Shown here in pieces: positions 31,060-39,169 of a DNA stretch of 64,000 nt; the first letter of the stretch is position 1, and each line of letters starts with the position of its first letter. The notes under the pieces were generated by a model. That model was not told the origin of the DNA. It saw nothing but the letters and a program-made list of their open reading frames with translations, and did no database searches. Made by a program: the position numbers and the translations under genes. Origin of the DNA: an uncultured Eubacteriales bacterium (GTDB taxonomy: Bacteria; Bacillota; Clostridia; Oscillospirales; Oscillospiraceae); the NCBI GenBank assembly GCA_900553805.1, contig USEU01000001.1, forward strand, positions 62,001 to 126,000, given 5' to 3'.

Positions 31060-31896
31060 ATGAAATTTGATGTACGCTACGCCAATCACCCCGACGATTC
31101 CAGGCACTACGATACCGCCGAGCTGCGCAGGCATTACCACATTTCCAATCTGTTTGAAAAGGACTCCGTCAACCTGACCTATTCCCATCAGGACCGCATC
31201 ATTGCCGGCGGCATCATGCCCGTAGATGAGGCGCTGGTGCTGGAGAGCTGCAAGGAGCTGGCCGCTCCCTACTTCCTGGCCCGCCGGGAGCTGGGAGCCA
31301 TCAACATCGGCGGCGACGGCGTTATGGTTCTGGATGGCGTGGAGTATCCCGTGAACCACCGGGACGGCATCTATGTAGGCATGGGCACGAAGGAACTGAT
31401 TTTTAAGTCCGTGGATAAGGAGAAACCCGCCAAGTTCTACATCAATTCCTGCCCCGCCCATCGGACCTGCCCCACCGTCCGTATTCCCATGGACAAGGCA
31501 AGATACAATCACCTGGGCGCGCAGGAGACCGTCAACGAGAGAATCCTCCGCCAATACATCCATCCCGCCGTTTGCGAGAGCTGCCAGCTGAGCATGGGCA
31601 TGACCGCTCTGCTGCCCGGCAATGTGTGGAACACCATGCCCTGCCATACCCACGAGCGCCGCATGGAGGTCTATATGTACTTCGAGATCGCCCCCGATCA
31701 GTGCGTATTTCACATGATGGGCCAGGGAAATGAGACCCGCCACATTGTGATGCACAACGAGGAGGCCGTCATCTCGCCCTCCTGGTCCATCCACTCCGGC
31801 GTGGGCACTGCCAACTATACCTTCATCTGGGGCATGTGCGGCGAAAATCAGGACTTTGACGACATGGACGGCATTCCCACCGCCCAGCTTCTGTAA
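31060..31896 (+). CDS. kduI: 5-dehydro-4-deoxy-D-glucuronate isomerase
   Basis: A 278-residue KduI cupin. It contains the family segments DDSRHYDTAELRRHYHISNL and MPCHTHERRMEVYMYFE, whose His residues and Glu bind metal, then SWSIHSGVGTANYTFIWGM. It isomerises the 5-keto-4-deoxyuronate released by GH105. ATG 31060 lies 9 bp after GGGAGA and 1 bp after the previous stop; a GTG nine bases earlier is less likely. It is coupled to the downstream kduD. Confidence 0.95.
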   Translation: MKFDVRYANHPDDSRHYDTAELRRHYHISNLFEKDSVNLTYSHQDRIIAGGIMPVDEALVLESCKELAAPYFLARRELGAINIGGDGVMVLDGVEYPVNHRDGIYVGMGTKELIFKSVDKEKPAKFYINSCPAHRTCPTVRIPMDKARYNHLGAQETVNERILRQYIHPAVCESCQLSMGMTALLPGNVWNTMPCHTHERRMEVYMYFEIAPDQCVFHMMGQGNETRHIVMHNEEAVISPSWSIHSGVGTANYTFIWGMCGENQDFDDMDGIPTAQLL

Positions 31897-31906
31897 GGAG
31901 GCGTCC

Positions 31907-32698
31907 ATGGATCTGTTTGATTTGACGGGCAAGGTGGCGCTGGTCACCGGGGGCGCTCACTCCATCGGATTTGCCCTGGGCGTGGGCCTTGCCCAGGCAG
32001 GCGCGAAGGTCTGCTTCAACTGCTCCAGCGAGGAAAGCTGTCAGCGCGGCATGGAGGCCTATGCCGAGGCTGGTGTGGAGGTCCACGGGTATGTGGCGGA
32101 CGTAACGGATGAGGCCGCGGTGAAGGCGCTGGTTGACAAAATTGCGGAGGATGTGGGCGTGATCGACATCCTGGTGAACAACGCCGGATGCATCAAGCGC
32201 ATTCCCATGTGCGATATGAGCGTGGAAGACTTCAGCAAGGTGATCAATGTGGATCTCATTGCGCCCTTTATCTGCTCCAAGGCGGTGATCCCCGGCATGA
32301 TCGCCAAGGGACACGGCAAGATCATCAACATCTGCTCCATGATGTCGGAGCTGGGCCGTGAGACGGTGTCCGCGTATGCTGCCGCCAAGGGCGGCCTGAA
32401 GATGCTGACCCGGAACATCTGCTCCGAGTTCGGCGGCGCGAACATCCAGTGCAACGGCATTGGTCCAGGCTACATTGCCACCCAGCAGACCGCACCCCTG
32501 CGGGAGCCACAGCCGGACGGAAGCCGCCATCCCTTTGATAAATTCATCATCGGCAAGACGCCCGCCGGACGCTGGGGCACCACGGAGGACCTGGTCGGCC
32601 CCGCGATCTTCCTGGCATCCGATGCCTCCAACTTCGTCAATGGTCATGTGCTGTACGTGGACGGCGGCATCCTGGCCTACATTGGCAAGCAGCCATAA
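31907..32698 (+). CDS. kduD: 2-deoxy-D-gluconate 3-dehydrogenase
   Basis: A 263-residue short-chain dehydrogenase. TGGAHSIGFALG is the cofactor loop, NNAGCIKRIP the structural motif, and S-Y-K is complete with SAYAAAKGG. Following kduI by 10 bp, it should reduce the KduI product to 2-keto-3-deoxygluconate. The kinase and aldolase that finish the pathway (KdgK, KdgA) are not in the window. A MITE begins at the base after its stop codon. Confidence 0.92.
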   Translation: MDLFDLTGKVALVTGGAHSIGFALGVGLAQAGAKVCFNCSSEESCQRGMEAYAEAGVEVHGYVADVTDEAAVKALVDKIAEDVGVIDILVNNAGCIKRIPMCDMSVEDFSKVINVDLIAPFICSKAVIPGMIAKGHGKIINICSMMSELGRETVSAYAAAKGGLKMLTRNICSEFGGANIQCNGIGPGYIATQQTAPLREPQPDGSRHPFDKFIIGKTPAGRWGTTEDLVGPAIFLASDASNFVNGHVLYVDGGILAYIGKQP

Positions 32699-32917
32699 GG
32701 CAACACCGCGCAATTGTGTCTGCGAGCCGCAGCCGTCTTATTGCCCCACTTCTTCAGTTTGAAAAACGAGAAATATTGCGCAGCCGTTGCCAGCGTAAGC
32801 TGGCTTACGGATGCGGCATACCCCTTGCGGGTACATACAGTATTCCTTCGTTTTCCAAACTTTGAATTGATCCAAAAATCCAGGCTGGGGCTTCTTGCCA
32901 AATTGTGCGGTGTTGCC
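32699..32917. mobile_element. 219-bp MITE-like element, copy 1
   Basis: Ends are inverted: GGCAACACCGCGCAATT at the left pairs with AATTGTGCGGTGTTGCC at the right, with one mismatch in 17. The element contains small hairpins (CCAGC-GTAA-GCTGG and TACCC-CTTGC-GGGTA) and no transposase. Copy 2 at 57548 has the same length and 5 substitutions (97.7% identical). It starts right after the kduD stop. I could not define a target-site duplication. A 74-codon open frame inside is judged non-coding. Confidence 0.88.
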
Positions 32918-32938
32918 GTAGATAATTGAGGGTAACGT

Positions 32939-33601
32939 ATGGACAGACAGTCAAAAGAATTGGCGCTTCGCTATCAACCGTATATTTACAAGAACAAGCT
33001 GGAGCCGTTTCCCATCAGATTTGTTGGATGCACGGTTTTCACGCGGAGAATGCGCTCCGAGAGCTTTCCAAAGTGGGAGGTCGATCCCGCGAAGGAAAAC
33101 GCGGAAAAGATCATTGAGTACGCCATCTATTATGACTATGATATTCAGCACATGTATGATTTGGAGCATATCTGGGTCGCGGTCAATGCAGCGGGGAATG
33201 TGACCGATTGCTGGTGCAGCTTCCACGGAATGCGCCTTCGCGCGGCGGGGGTCAGCATGTTCCGAATGGAGGGAGAGCACCCGGTCCTGTATTCCCAGCC
33301 TGGGAAGCACGCCATGCTTCCGCACCCGGAGCTGTTTGAGCTGCATCCGCAGTTTCATGTTGCCTGCACGTCGGAAGCCGGCGGCGGGATCCTTCTGCCT
33401 GAATTTCTGAACGGCGCGGTCAAAACAAACGATGCTTTGGATGCCCAGGTCGCTGCCTATATTCGTGCCCATTATTCATTTGAGCCGAGCATGGAATATG
33501 TCTTGGAGAAGCTGACGCCGGAGCAGTTCCTGAGTTGGCCGGAACTGCTCAGCGTGATCCCCCAATTGCTGACTGAGCAGGTAAGGATTATTACCGGGTA
33601 G
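32939..33601 (+). CDS. Conserved-looking protein of unknown function
   Basis: A 220-residue soluble protein with no motif I recognise. It has charged, aromatic-rich stretches (YAIYYDYDIQHMYDLEHIWV, then CWCSFHGM) and a His/Pro-rich middle (HPELFELHPQFH) that could bind a metal. ATG 32939 follows GAGGG at 32929-32933. It lies 21 bp after the MITE, so its transcription either continues from kduD through the element or depends on a promoter within it. A hairpin terminator follows about 100 bp after its stop. Confidence 0.65.
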   Translation: MDRQSKELALRYQPYIYKNKLEPFPIRFVGCTVFTRRMRSESFPKWEVDPAKENAEKIIEYAIYYDYDIQHMYDLEHIWVAVNAAGNVTDCWCSFHGMRLRAAGVSMFRMEGEHPVLYSQPGKHAMLPHPELFELHPQFHVACTSEAGGGILLPEFLNGAVKTNDALDAQVAAYIRAHYSFEPSMEYVLEKLTPEQFLSWPELLSVIPQLLTEQVRIITG

Positions 33602-33917
33602 GGAATGACATAGCAGTGATTGGCGCACGATGGGCTTTTGCGGCGTACAGTGCGTCCGCTGCGGCAGAGCAAAAGCAGAAGTCGGCCCCAAATACAGCAA
33701 ACGGCAGTCCGCAACTACATGCGGGCTGCCGTTTTGTGGTAGCTTATCTTATACTATTTCCTGATTAAAATTAAGATTTTAATCAGGAAGGCATCGCCTG
33801 ACGGCGCTGCCTGTTTTGTGATTTATAAGGAAAGAAATCACAAAACAAGTCTCATATGAACTCCATGCCCTTCAGGTAATTAAAATCTTTTTTAAAGATT
33901 TTAATTGGAGTTCAGTA
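33602..33917. other. Palindrome-rich intergenic block
   Basis: This 316-bp region has no supported gene. It holds a GC-rich terminator hairpin (33700-33735) and at least three perfect AT-rich inverted repeats: arms 33758-33771/33776-33789, arms within 33813-33846, and arms 33878-33890/33894-33906. The last is nested inside TGAACTCC/GGAGTTCA at 33857/33907. Reading on the minus strand, the block directly follows the small Cys-rich peptide gene. Confidence 0.8.
33700..33735 (+). terminator. Rho-independent terminator
   Basis: AACGGCAGTCCGCA pairs with TGCGGGCTGCCGTT, followed by TTTG. It would end transcription of the unknown gene at 32939. Confidence 0.75.
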
Positions 33918-34121
33918 TTAATGAGAGCCGGCGGTGCACACCTTGGGGCAGGCGCAGGGGCGGCATTCAACCTTCTCGGGGGACTTCCATTTGGGCAGGC
34001 GAAGCCTCAGGGGCTTTCTGGTGCACAGCATGGGATTGCGCAGCTCGGGCGCGCCGGAGTCCTCGGCCAGAATGCGGGACAGCTGGGCGGCGTTACGGGA
34101 ATAGTCAATGGGGTAGAACAT
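33918..34121 (-). CDS. Small basic, Cys-rich peptide of unknown function
   Basis: A 67-residue peptide starting MFYPIDYSRNAAQL. ATG at 34121-34119 follows AGAGGAG with 7-bp spacing. The C-terminal third is basic and Pro-rich (TRKPLRLRLPKWKSPEK) and ends in a Cys cluster, ECRPCACPKVCTAGSH. There is no obvious signal peptide or membrane segment. Upstream on the minus strand lies a TATAAT (34178-34173) with a perfect 8-bp inverted repeat just behind it at 34181-34197. A metal-binding protein or a precursor of a modified peptide are possibilities; no modification enzyme is adjacent. A promoter, operator-like site and good ribosome binding site make it likely real. Confidence 0.66.
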   Translation of the reverse strand: MFYPIDYSRNAAQLSRILAEDSGAPELRNPMLCTRKPLRLRLPKWKSPEKVECRPCACPKVCTAGSH

Positions 34122-34172
34122 AGTCAAGACTCCTCTCTTTGATTTGTGGGATTTGTTTTTGCTTACGGGAAT

Positions 34173-34197
34173 ATTATAGCTCATTTTCAGAAAATGA
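34173..34197 (-). promoter_or_regulatory. -10 element and operator-like palindrome for the Cys-rich peptide
   Basis: TATAAT (minus strand, 34178-34173) lies next to TCATTTTC-A-GAAAATGA at 34181-34197, a perfect 8-bp inverted repeat with a 1-base centre. The palindrome falls between the -10 and any -35, a typical repressor site. The -35 itself is poor. Confidence 0.6.
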
Positions 34198-34230
34198 CTA
34201 GATTCAATTTTGCTTAGAATTAGGACAAAA

Positions 34231-34333
34231 TTGATATTTTATATATATTGGAAAGGAAATATAAGAAATACATAAGCCAATATTGAAATTTCTTTTGGAC
34301 AATGTTGATATGGATTCAAGTCGATATTGATAT
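34231..34333 (+). promoter_or_regulatory. Repeated TTGATAT motifs before the second AraC gene
   Basis: Exact TTGATAT copies occur at 34231-34237, 34305-34311 and 34327-34333. The last two are 22 bp apart, about two helical turns, as expected for AraC-type direct repeats. They lie in the AT-rich region between the divergent Cys-rich peptide and araC genes. Confidence 0.5.
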
Positions 34334-34386
34334 TTGCGCAAAGGTATGATATGCTTGCTCTATCAGAAAGGAAAGGAGCGTTCAAT

Positions 34387-35289
34387 ATGATCCAGCAGCT
34401 TGATTTTGGAACGGGGACTCCCATCTGGCATGAGCTGGTAGAGGAGGTCGATCACCTGCCTGTGTACATCAGCACCCCCGGCCGGTGCAGCAGCGCGACC
34501 GTGGAATGCAGCATGTTTTCGGATGAGCTGACGGTATCCGTCCATTGGCATGAGTATGCGGAGTTTATCTGGCTTCAGGGCGGGCATATGACCGCCGTGG
34601 TCCAGGCTGACACCTATGAGCTGGACCCGGGAGATCTGCTGATCATCAACAGCGGCGAGCTGCACATGACCCGCATTGTCGAGCGCCGCTCCTATTGTCC
34701 CTATGTGCTGATGCAGCTGTCCGCCCAGCGCATGAGTGAGTATTTCCCCGGACGGGAGGGCCTGCGCTTTACCACCCTGATCCGCCGGGAGGAGCTGGAG
34801 CAAACCCCGGCGCTCTCGCAGCCCCTGGCCGCCATGCAGCGCCTGTTCGAGGAAAACCGGGATGGCTACCAGCTCCTGTTCCGGGCACGGCTGTTTGAAT
34901 TCCTGCATGCCATGTATCAGCTCCATTCCAGCACTGCTGTCCGGCTGGCGGAGAACGCCTCCGCCCGGGATTTAAACCGCATCATGGACGTGGTGGCCTG
35001 GACGCGGCAGCACTACCGGGAGCCGCTGAGCCTGGATGATGCGGCGGAGCATCTGAGCATCTCCAAGGAGTATTTCTGCCGCATCTTCAAGAAGTATACC
35101 GGCCAGACCTATCTGGATTACCTGTGTATGCTCCGCACCACCCGCTTTTACGAGGGGCTGCAAAGCAGCGACCTGAGCATCCCCACCCTGATGGAGCAAA
35201 ACGGCCTGACCAATTACAAGACGTTCCTGCGCATGTTCCATGAGCTATACGGCGCGACCCCGCAGAAAGTGCGCCAGCGGGCGCGGTGA
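34387..35289 (+). CDS. AraC-family regulator heading the NAD salvage operon
   Basis: A 300-residue AraC regulator. The N-terminal cupin-like domain spans residues about 30-110 (VHWHEYAEFIWLQGG, then YELDPGDLLIINSGELH). The C-terminal double helix-turn-helix is at residues about 200-298 (LSLDDAAEHLSISKEYFCRIF and TNYKTFLRMFHELYGATP). ATG 34387 follows AAAGGAG; the open frame extends upstream without a better site. It is 21 bp from the nicotinamidase-like gene and so likely co-transcribed with the NAD genes. Its effector is unknown. Confidence 0.88.
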   Translation: MIQQLDFGTGTPIWHELVEEVDHLPVYISTPGRCSSATVECSMFSDELTVSVHWHEYAEFIWLQGGHMTAVVQADTYELDPGDLLIINSGELHMTRIVERRSYCPYVLMQLSAQRMSEYFPGREGLRFTTLIRREELEQTPALSQPLAAMQRLFEENRDGYQLLFRARLFEFLHAMYQLHSSTAVRLAENASARDLNRIMDVVAWTRQHYREPLSLDDAAEHLSISKEYFCRIFKKYTGQTYLDYLCMLRTTRFYEGLQSSDLSIPTLMEQNGLTNYKTFLRMFHELYGATPQKVRQRAR

Positions 35290-35310
35290 CAAGGAAGGGA
35301 AGAATACAAA

Positions 35311-35835
35311 ATGAAACATTTTTTGATCGTTGTGGATATGCAGAAGGACTTTGTGGACGGCGCACTCGGCACCCAGGAGGCCAGGCAGATCGTTCCCAAA
35401 GTGGCTGATAAAATCCTGGGCTTTGACGGCCGGGTCTTTGCCACCCTGGATACCCACACCTCCGATTATCTGCAAACCGCCGAGGGCCGCAGCCTCCCCG
35501 TGCCCCACTGCATCAAGGGGACCCCAGGCTGGATGCTGAACGATGAGATCGCCGCCGCCCTGGAGCAAAAGGACACGACCAAGGTGGAGAAGCTGACCTT
35601 CGGCTCCGTCCTGCTGCCCAGGCTCCTTTACCAGGCGGCCAATGGAGAGCCATTTACAGTGGAGCTGGTGGGCCTGTGTACAGATATCTGCGTGGTGTCC
35701 AACGCGCTGATGCTGAAGGCCAATTTCCCGGAGATGGAGATCTCCGTGGACAGCGCCTGCTGCGCCGGGGTGACCCCGGAAAGCCACGCGGCGGCGCTGA
35801 CGACCATGCGCAGCTGCCAGATCAAGGTGAAATAA
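35311..35835 (+). CDS. pncA: Nicotinamidase (isochorismatase-like cysteine hydrolase)
   Basis: A 174-residue Cys hydrolase. The triad is visible: D9 in VVDMQKDF, a Lys in the KVEK stretch near residue 91-94, and C127 in GLCTDICVVSNA. A metal site is suggested by D47-T-H49. In this operon (nadE, nadM-like and pncB follow) it should deamidate nicotinamide to nicotinate. The family also contains isochorismatases, but the context decides. The gap to nadE is 12 bp. Confidence 0.86.
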   Translation: MKHFLIVVDMQKDFVDGALGTQEARQIVPKVADKILGFDGRVFATLDTHTSDYLQTAEGRSLPVPHCIKGTPGWMLNDEIAAALEQKDTTKVEKLTFGSVLLPRLLYQAANGEPFTVELVGLCTDICVVSNALMLKANFPEMEISVDSACCAGVTPESHAAALTTMRSCQIKVK

Positions 35836-35847
35836 GGAGACGAAGCC

Positions 35848-36573
35848 ATGTTTGACGCAAAAAAGGTAAAGACGCAGTGTATTGCCTGGATCCGGGATTT
35901 CTTCCGGGAGAACGGCCCCGGCTGCAATGCCATCGTAGGCATTTCCGGGGGCAAGGACAGCTCCGTGGTGGCCGCCCTGTGCGCCGAGGCGCTGGGGAAG
36001 GACCGGGTGATCGGTGTGCTCATGCCCTGCGGTGTGCAGCAGGACATCGATATGGCCCGGCTTCTGGTGGGGCACCTGGGCATAAAGAGCTTTGAGGTCA
36101 ACATCCAGGCGGCGGTGGACGCGGTGAAGGAGGCCATGCCCTTTGCGCTTTCCAACCAGTCGCGCACCAATCTGCCGCCGCGCATTCGCATGTCCGTGCT
36201 CTACGCCGTGGCGCAGAGCCACAATGGCCGGGTAGCCAATACCTGCAACCTGTCCGAGGACTGGGTGGGCTACTCCACCCGCTACGGCGACGCCGCGGGG
36301 GACTTCAGCCCCTGCTCCAGCCTCACTGTGCAGGAGGTCAAGCAGCTCGGCCGGGAACTGGGCCTGCCGGAGGTGCTGGTGGACAAGGTGCCCATCGACG
36401 GCCTGTGCGGCAAGACGGACGAGGAAAATCTGGGCTTCCGCTACGACGAGCTGGACCGCTATATCCGCACCGGCCAGATCGACGACAGCGGCAAAAAGGC
36501 AAAGATCGACCGCCTGCATAAAATGAACCAGTTCAAGCTGGAGCTGATGCCCGCCTTCCGGCCGGAGCTGTGA
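35848..36573 (+). CDS. nadE: NAD synthetase (NH3-dependent type)
   Basis: A 241-residue N-type ATP pyrophosphatase. The P-loop is GISGGKDSSVVAALC near residue 32, followed by NLSEDWVGYSTRYGDAAGDF near residue 135 and KVPIDGLCGKTDEE. It lacks a glutaminase domain, so it uses ammonia to amidate nicotinate adenine dinucleotide. It lies between the nicotinamidase and adenylyltransferase genes. Confidence 0.93.
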   Translation: MFDAKKVKTQCIAWIRDFFRENGPGCNAIVGISGGKDSSVVAALCAEALGKDRVIGVLMPCGVQQDIDMARLLVGHLGIKSFEVNIQAAVDAVKEAMPFALSNQSRTNLPPRIRMSVLYAVAQSHNGRVANTCNLSEDWVGYSTRYGDAAGDFSPCSSLTVQEVKQLGRELGLPEVLVDKVPIDGLCGKTDEENLGFRYDELDRYIRTGQIDDSGKKAKIDRLHKMNQFKLELMPAFRPEL

Positions 36574-36587
36574 GCGGGGAGCGTCGC

Positions 36588-37142
36588 ATGAATGAAAAGC
36601 CATTTTCTCTGGGCATCCTGGTGGGGCGCTTTCAGACCATCCACACCGGCCATGAGCAGATGATCCGAACGGCCCTGGCCCTGTGCGGCCGGGTGGGCAT
36701 TTTTGTCGGCTCCTCCCAGGAGTCCGGCACGGCCAACAACCCCTTCCCCTACGCCACCCGGGAGCGGCTGCTCCGCTTGCTCTTCGGCGAGCAGATCCAG
36801 GTGTTTCCCCTGCCGGACATCGGCGTGGGCAACAATGGCACATGGGGGGAATACGTGCTGGAAAACGTAAAAAAGCAGTACGGCACCTACCCGGATCTGC
36901 TGATCTCCGGCAAGGAGACCCGTCGGATCAACTGGTTCGATGGGGTGGGGGACGCAGACATCTCCGAGCTGTATATCCCCAAAACCATCCATATTTCCGC
37001 CTCCCAGATGCGCTCGTTTTTCATCCAGGGCGATCGGGAGAGCTGGCAGCGCCATACCAATCCCATCCTTTGGAGCCAGTATGATACCCTGCGCGGCCTG
37101 GTGCTGCAATCCAGGGATCACGACGAAACGGCTTCCATGTAA
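36588..37142 (+). CDS. NadM-like nicotinate/nicotinamide-mononucleotide adenylyltransferase
   Basis: A 184-residue nucleotidyltransferase. The adenylyl-binding motif GRFQTIHTGHEQMI contains H19-T-G-H22 and the second motif is ISASQMRSFF near residue 140. The short length and motif spacing fit the NadM-type family more than NadD. ATG 36588 lies 7 bp after GGGGA. It would adenylate NaMN for NadE. Overlap in function with the housekeeping NadD is likely. Confidence 0.85.
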   Translation: MNEKPFSLGILVGRFQTIHTGHEQMIRTALALCGRVGIFVGSSQESGTANNPFPYATRERLLRLLFGEQIQVFPLPDIGVGNNGTWGEYVLENVKKQYGTYPDLLISGKETRRINWFDGVGDADISELYIPKTIHISASQMRSFFIQGDRESWQRHTNPILWSQYDTLRGLVLQSRDHDETASM

Positions 37143-37157
37143 AAAGAGGAATCAACC

Positions 37158-38372
37158 ATGAAACTCGAACCCATTGTCCTTTCCCTGCTGGATACCGACC
37201 TGTATAAATTCAATATGGATCAGGTCATTTTCCACAAGCATACCGATCTCAACGGCGAATACCACTTCAAGTGCCGCAATCAAGGCGTCCGCTTTACCCC
37301 GGAGATGCTGGCGGAGATCAACAGCCAGATCGATTTCCTGTGCACCCTTCGCTTTACCAGGGAGGAGCTGGACTATCTGCGTTCCATCCGCTTCATCAAG
37401 AGTGACTATGTGGAATTCCTGCGCCTGTGGCATCCCATCCGGGAGTATGTGACCACGGATCTGAGCGCGGACGGGGAGCTGTCCGTGATCGTCAAAGGGC
37501 CGCTGTTCTCCGCCATGCAGTTTGAGATCTATCTGCTGGAGATCATCAACGAGGTCTATTTCCGCATGAATTTTGACTATGAGCATCTGCGCGCCTCGGC
37601 GGCCGAGCGCCTGAGCCAGAAGATCGAAGCATTCCAGAACGGGACCTATACCTTCCGCTTCGCTGAATTTGGCTGCCGCCGCCGGCTTTCCCGGGAGTGG
37701 GAGGACGTGGTGGTGCGCCGCCTGGCCACGCAGACGCAAAACTGCGTGGGCACCTCCAATGTGTACCTGGCGAAGAAGTACGGGCTGCGCCCCATCGGCA
37801 CCTATGCCCATGAATTCGTGCAGATGTACCAGGGCATCGACTCCATCCCTCTGGCCTATACCAACCACCATGCCATGGCAGACTGGTACGACGAGTACCG
37901 GGGGGACAACGGCACGGCCCTCACCGACACCATCACCACGGATCTGTTCCTGCTGGACTTCAATCACTCCATGGTGAATAATTATTCCGGCGTGCGCCAC
38001 GACAGCGGCGACCCATACGCCTGGGGCGAAAAGATCATCGCCCACTATAAAAAGTACGGCGTGGATCCCCGCACCAAGCAGCTGCTGTTCAGCGACAGCC
38101 TGGATTTCGACCGCTCCCAGAAGCTCTATGAGTATTTCAGGGACAGAGCCAAGGTGTCCTTTGGCATCGGCACCTTCTGCTCCAACGATACCTGTGAGCA
38201 CGCGCTGAACATCGTCATCAAGCTGCAATACGTCAACGGCCGCCCGGTGGCAAAGCTCTCCGATACCCCGGAAAAAGCCATGTGTGACGACGAGAATTAC
38301 CTATCCTATCTGAAGCGCTCCGTGGAATTCCGCCTGGACCGGGAAAAAGATCTGGCAAGCCTGAATCGATGA
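37158..38372 (+). CDS. pncB: Nicotinate phosphoribosyltransferase
   Basis: A 404-residue PncB. The N-terminus LLDTDLYKFNMDQVIF and the FAEFGCRRRLSREW segment near residue 170 are diagnostic, and the phosphoribosyl pocket YSGVRHDSGDPYAWGEKI follows near residue 280. It makes nicotinate mononucleotide from nicotinate and PRPP. It is the last gene of the salvage operon; with pncA, nadE and the NadM-like gene it completes nicotinamide to NAD. Confidence 0.95.
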   Translation: MKLEPIVLSLLDTDLYKFNMDQVIFHKHTDLNGEYHFKCRNQGVRFTPEMLAEINSQIDFLCTLRFTREELDYLRSIRFIKSDYVEFLRLWHPIREYVTTDLSADGELSVIVKGPLFSAMQFEIYLLEIINEVYFRMNFDYEHLRASAAERLSQKIEAFQNGTYTFRFAEFGCRRRLSREWEDVVVRRLATQTQNCVGTSNVYLAKKYGLRPIGTYAHEFVQMYQGIDSIPLAYTNHHAMADWYDEYRGDNGTALTDTITTDLFLLDFNHSMVNNYSGVRHDSGDPYAWGEKIIAHYKKYGVDPRTKQLLFSDSLDFDRSQKLYEYFRDRAKVSFGIGTFCSNDTCEHALNIVIKLQYVNGRPVAKLSDTPEKAMCDDENYLSYLKRSVEFRLDREKDLASLNR

Positions 38373-38462
38373 CGGGTGCGCCTTCTTTTTGAAATACCCT
38401 TGCTTTATGACAGAAAGCTGATAAAATACGAAAAAGAAGACATTTCCATCGATGGAAAATAA

Positions 38463-38660
38463 ATGACCATGCGGATGGGTGGTGAGTGGAATATGGAAAA
38501 TGCGGTTCCGGCCGCAGTGACCGGCGACGGGCAGGATGCCGATGAGCTGTTTCGCAGCCTGGGCTGCGACTATATCCAGGGCTACTACTATTCCAAGCCC
38601 GTCCCGGTGGAGGAATTCGAGCGCTATATGACCAGCTACGCCGCCCGGTCGGCCCAATAA
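38463..38660 (+). pseudogene. EAL-domain (cyclic-di-GMP phosphodiesterase) C-terminal remnant
   Basis: Sixty-five codons whose second half, ELFRSLGCDYIQGYYYSKP, is the conserved end of EAL domains. The catalytic EAL, Mg-binding residues and nearly the whole TIM barrel are missing. The sequence before it does not continue the domain. It reads as the tail of a deleted c-di-GMP phosphodiesterase gene. Confidence 0.78.
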
Positions 38661-38668
38661 AAAACAGC

Positions 38669-38703
38669 AAGCGGCTGCACGTTTTTGAGGCGTGCAGCCG
38701 CTT
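38669..38703. terminator. Bidirectional terminator
   Basis: AAGCGGCTGCACG pairs perfectly with CGTGCAGCCGCTT. T-tracts occur on both sides: CTTTG on the plus strand and a TTTTTT run shortly after the stem on the minus strand. It separates convergent transcripts. Confidence 0.85.
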
Positions 38704-38705
38704 TG

Positions 38706-39122
38706 TTACATTGTGTGGGCCTTCCAGTATGCGTACAGCACCGGGGTGATGCCGGGGTAGGTCACATTCTTGGGGAGATCGTCAAAGCACTTTACCTCTG
38801 CCATTTCGCTTTCCGGCAGGGGACCAAGGGTGCGGATATTGGCGGTGAAGACCATCCCGTTTGCCTCGGTGCGGGTCTGCTCGTCCCCGGCCCAGTAGTC
38901 GCACAGGGGAGCAATGTCAAAATCCGTTGCCCCGGACTCCTCATACAGCTCCCGCTTCGCTGCCTCCAGGGGTGTTTCACCCGGCTCAATGTGGCCGCCC
39001 TGGGTCTCCCAGGTGGTGCGCTTGCGGTGGCGGCTGAACAGAAGCTTTCCCTGGAAGCGCGAGAGCACCACTACATACTTGTAGCCAGGCAGCGTCCCGG
39101 CCTCATAAGTCTTGCAGGTCAT
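38706..39122 (-). CDS. Nudix hydrolase (MutT-like)
   Basis: A 138-residue Nudix protein. The box starts GGHIEPGETPLEAAKRELYE and ends EESGA (residues about 42-65), with all catalytic Glu residues. It probably sanitises an oxidised nucleotide or cleaves another nucleoside diphosphate derivative. ATG at 39122 follows GGAGG with 7-bp spacing; upstream in-frame codons are less likely. Confidence 0.87.
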   Translation of the reverse strand: MTCKTYEAGTLPGYKYVVVLSRFQGKLLFSRHRKRTTWETQGGHIEPGETPLEAAKRELYEESGATDFDIAPLCDYWAGDEQTRTEANGMVFTANIRTLGPLPESEMAEVKCFDDLPKNVTYPGITPVLYAYWKAHTM

Positions 39123-39169
39123 TTGGCATCCTCCACAATCTCTTTTGGGGGAGTATACCACGAAAAGCC

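Noticed and set aside
32677-32901. 74-codon frame inside both MITE copies (also 57544-57768)
   Set aside because: It starts or ends outside the element boundary and is shared only because the elements are nearly identical. No ribosome binding site or domain is seen.
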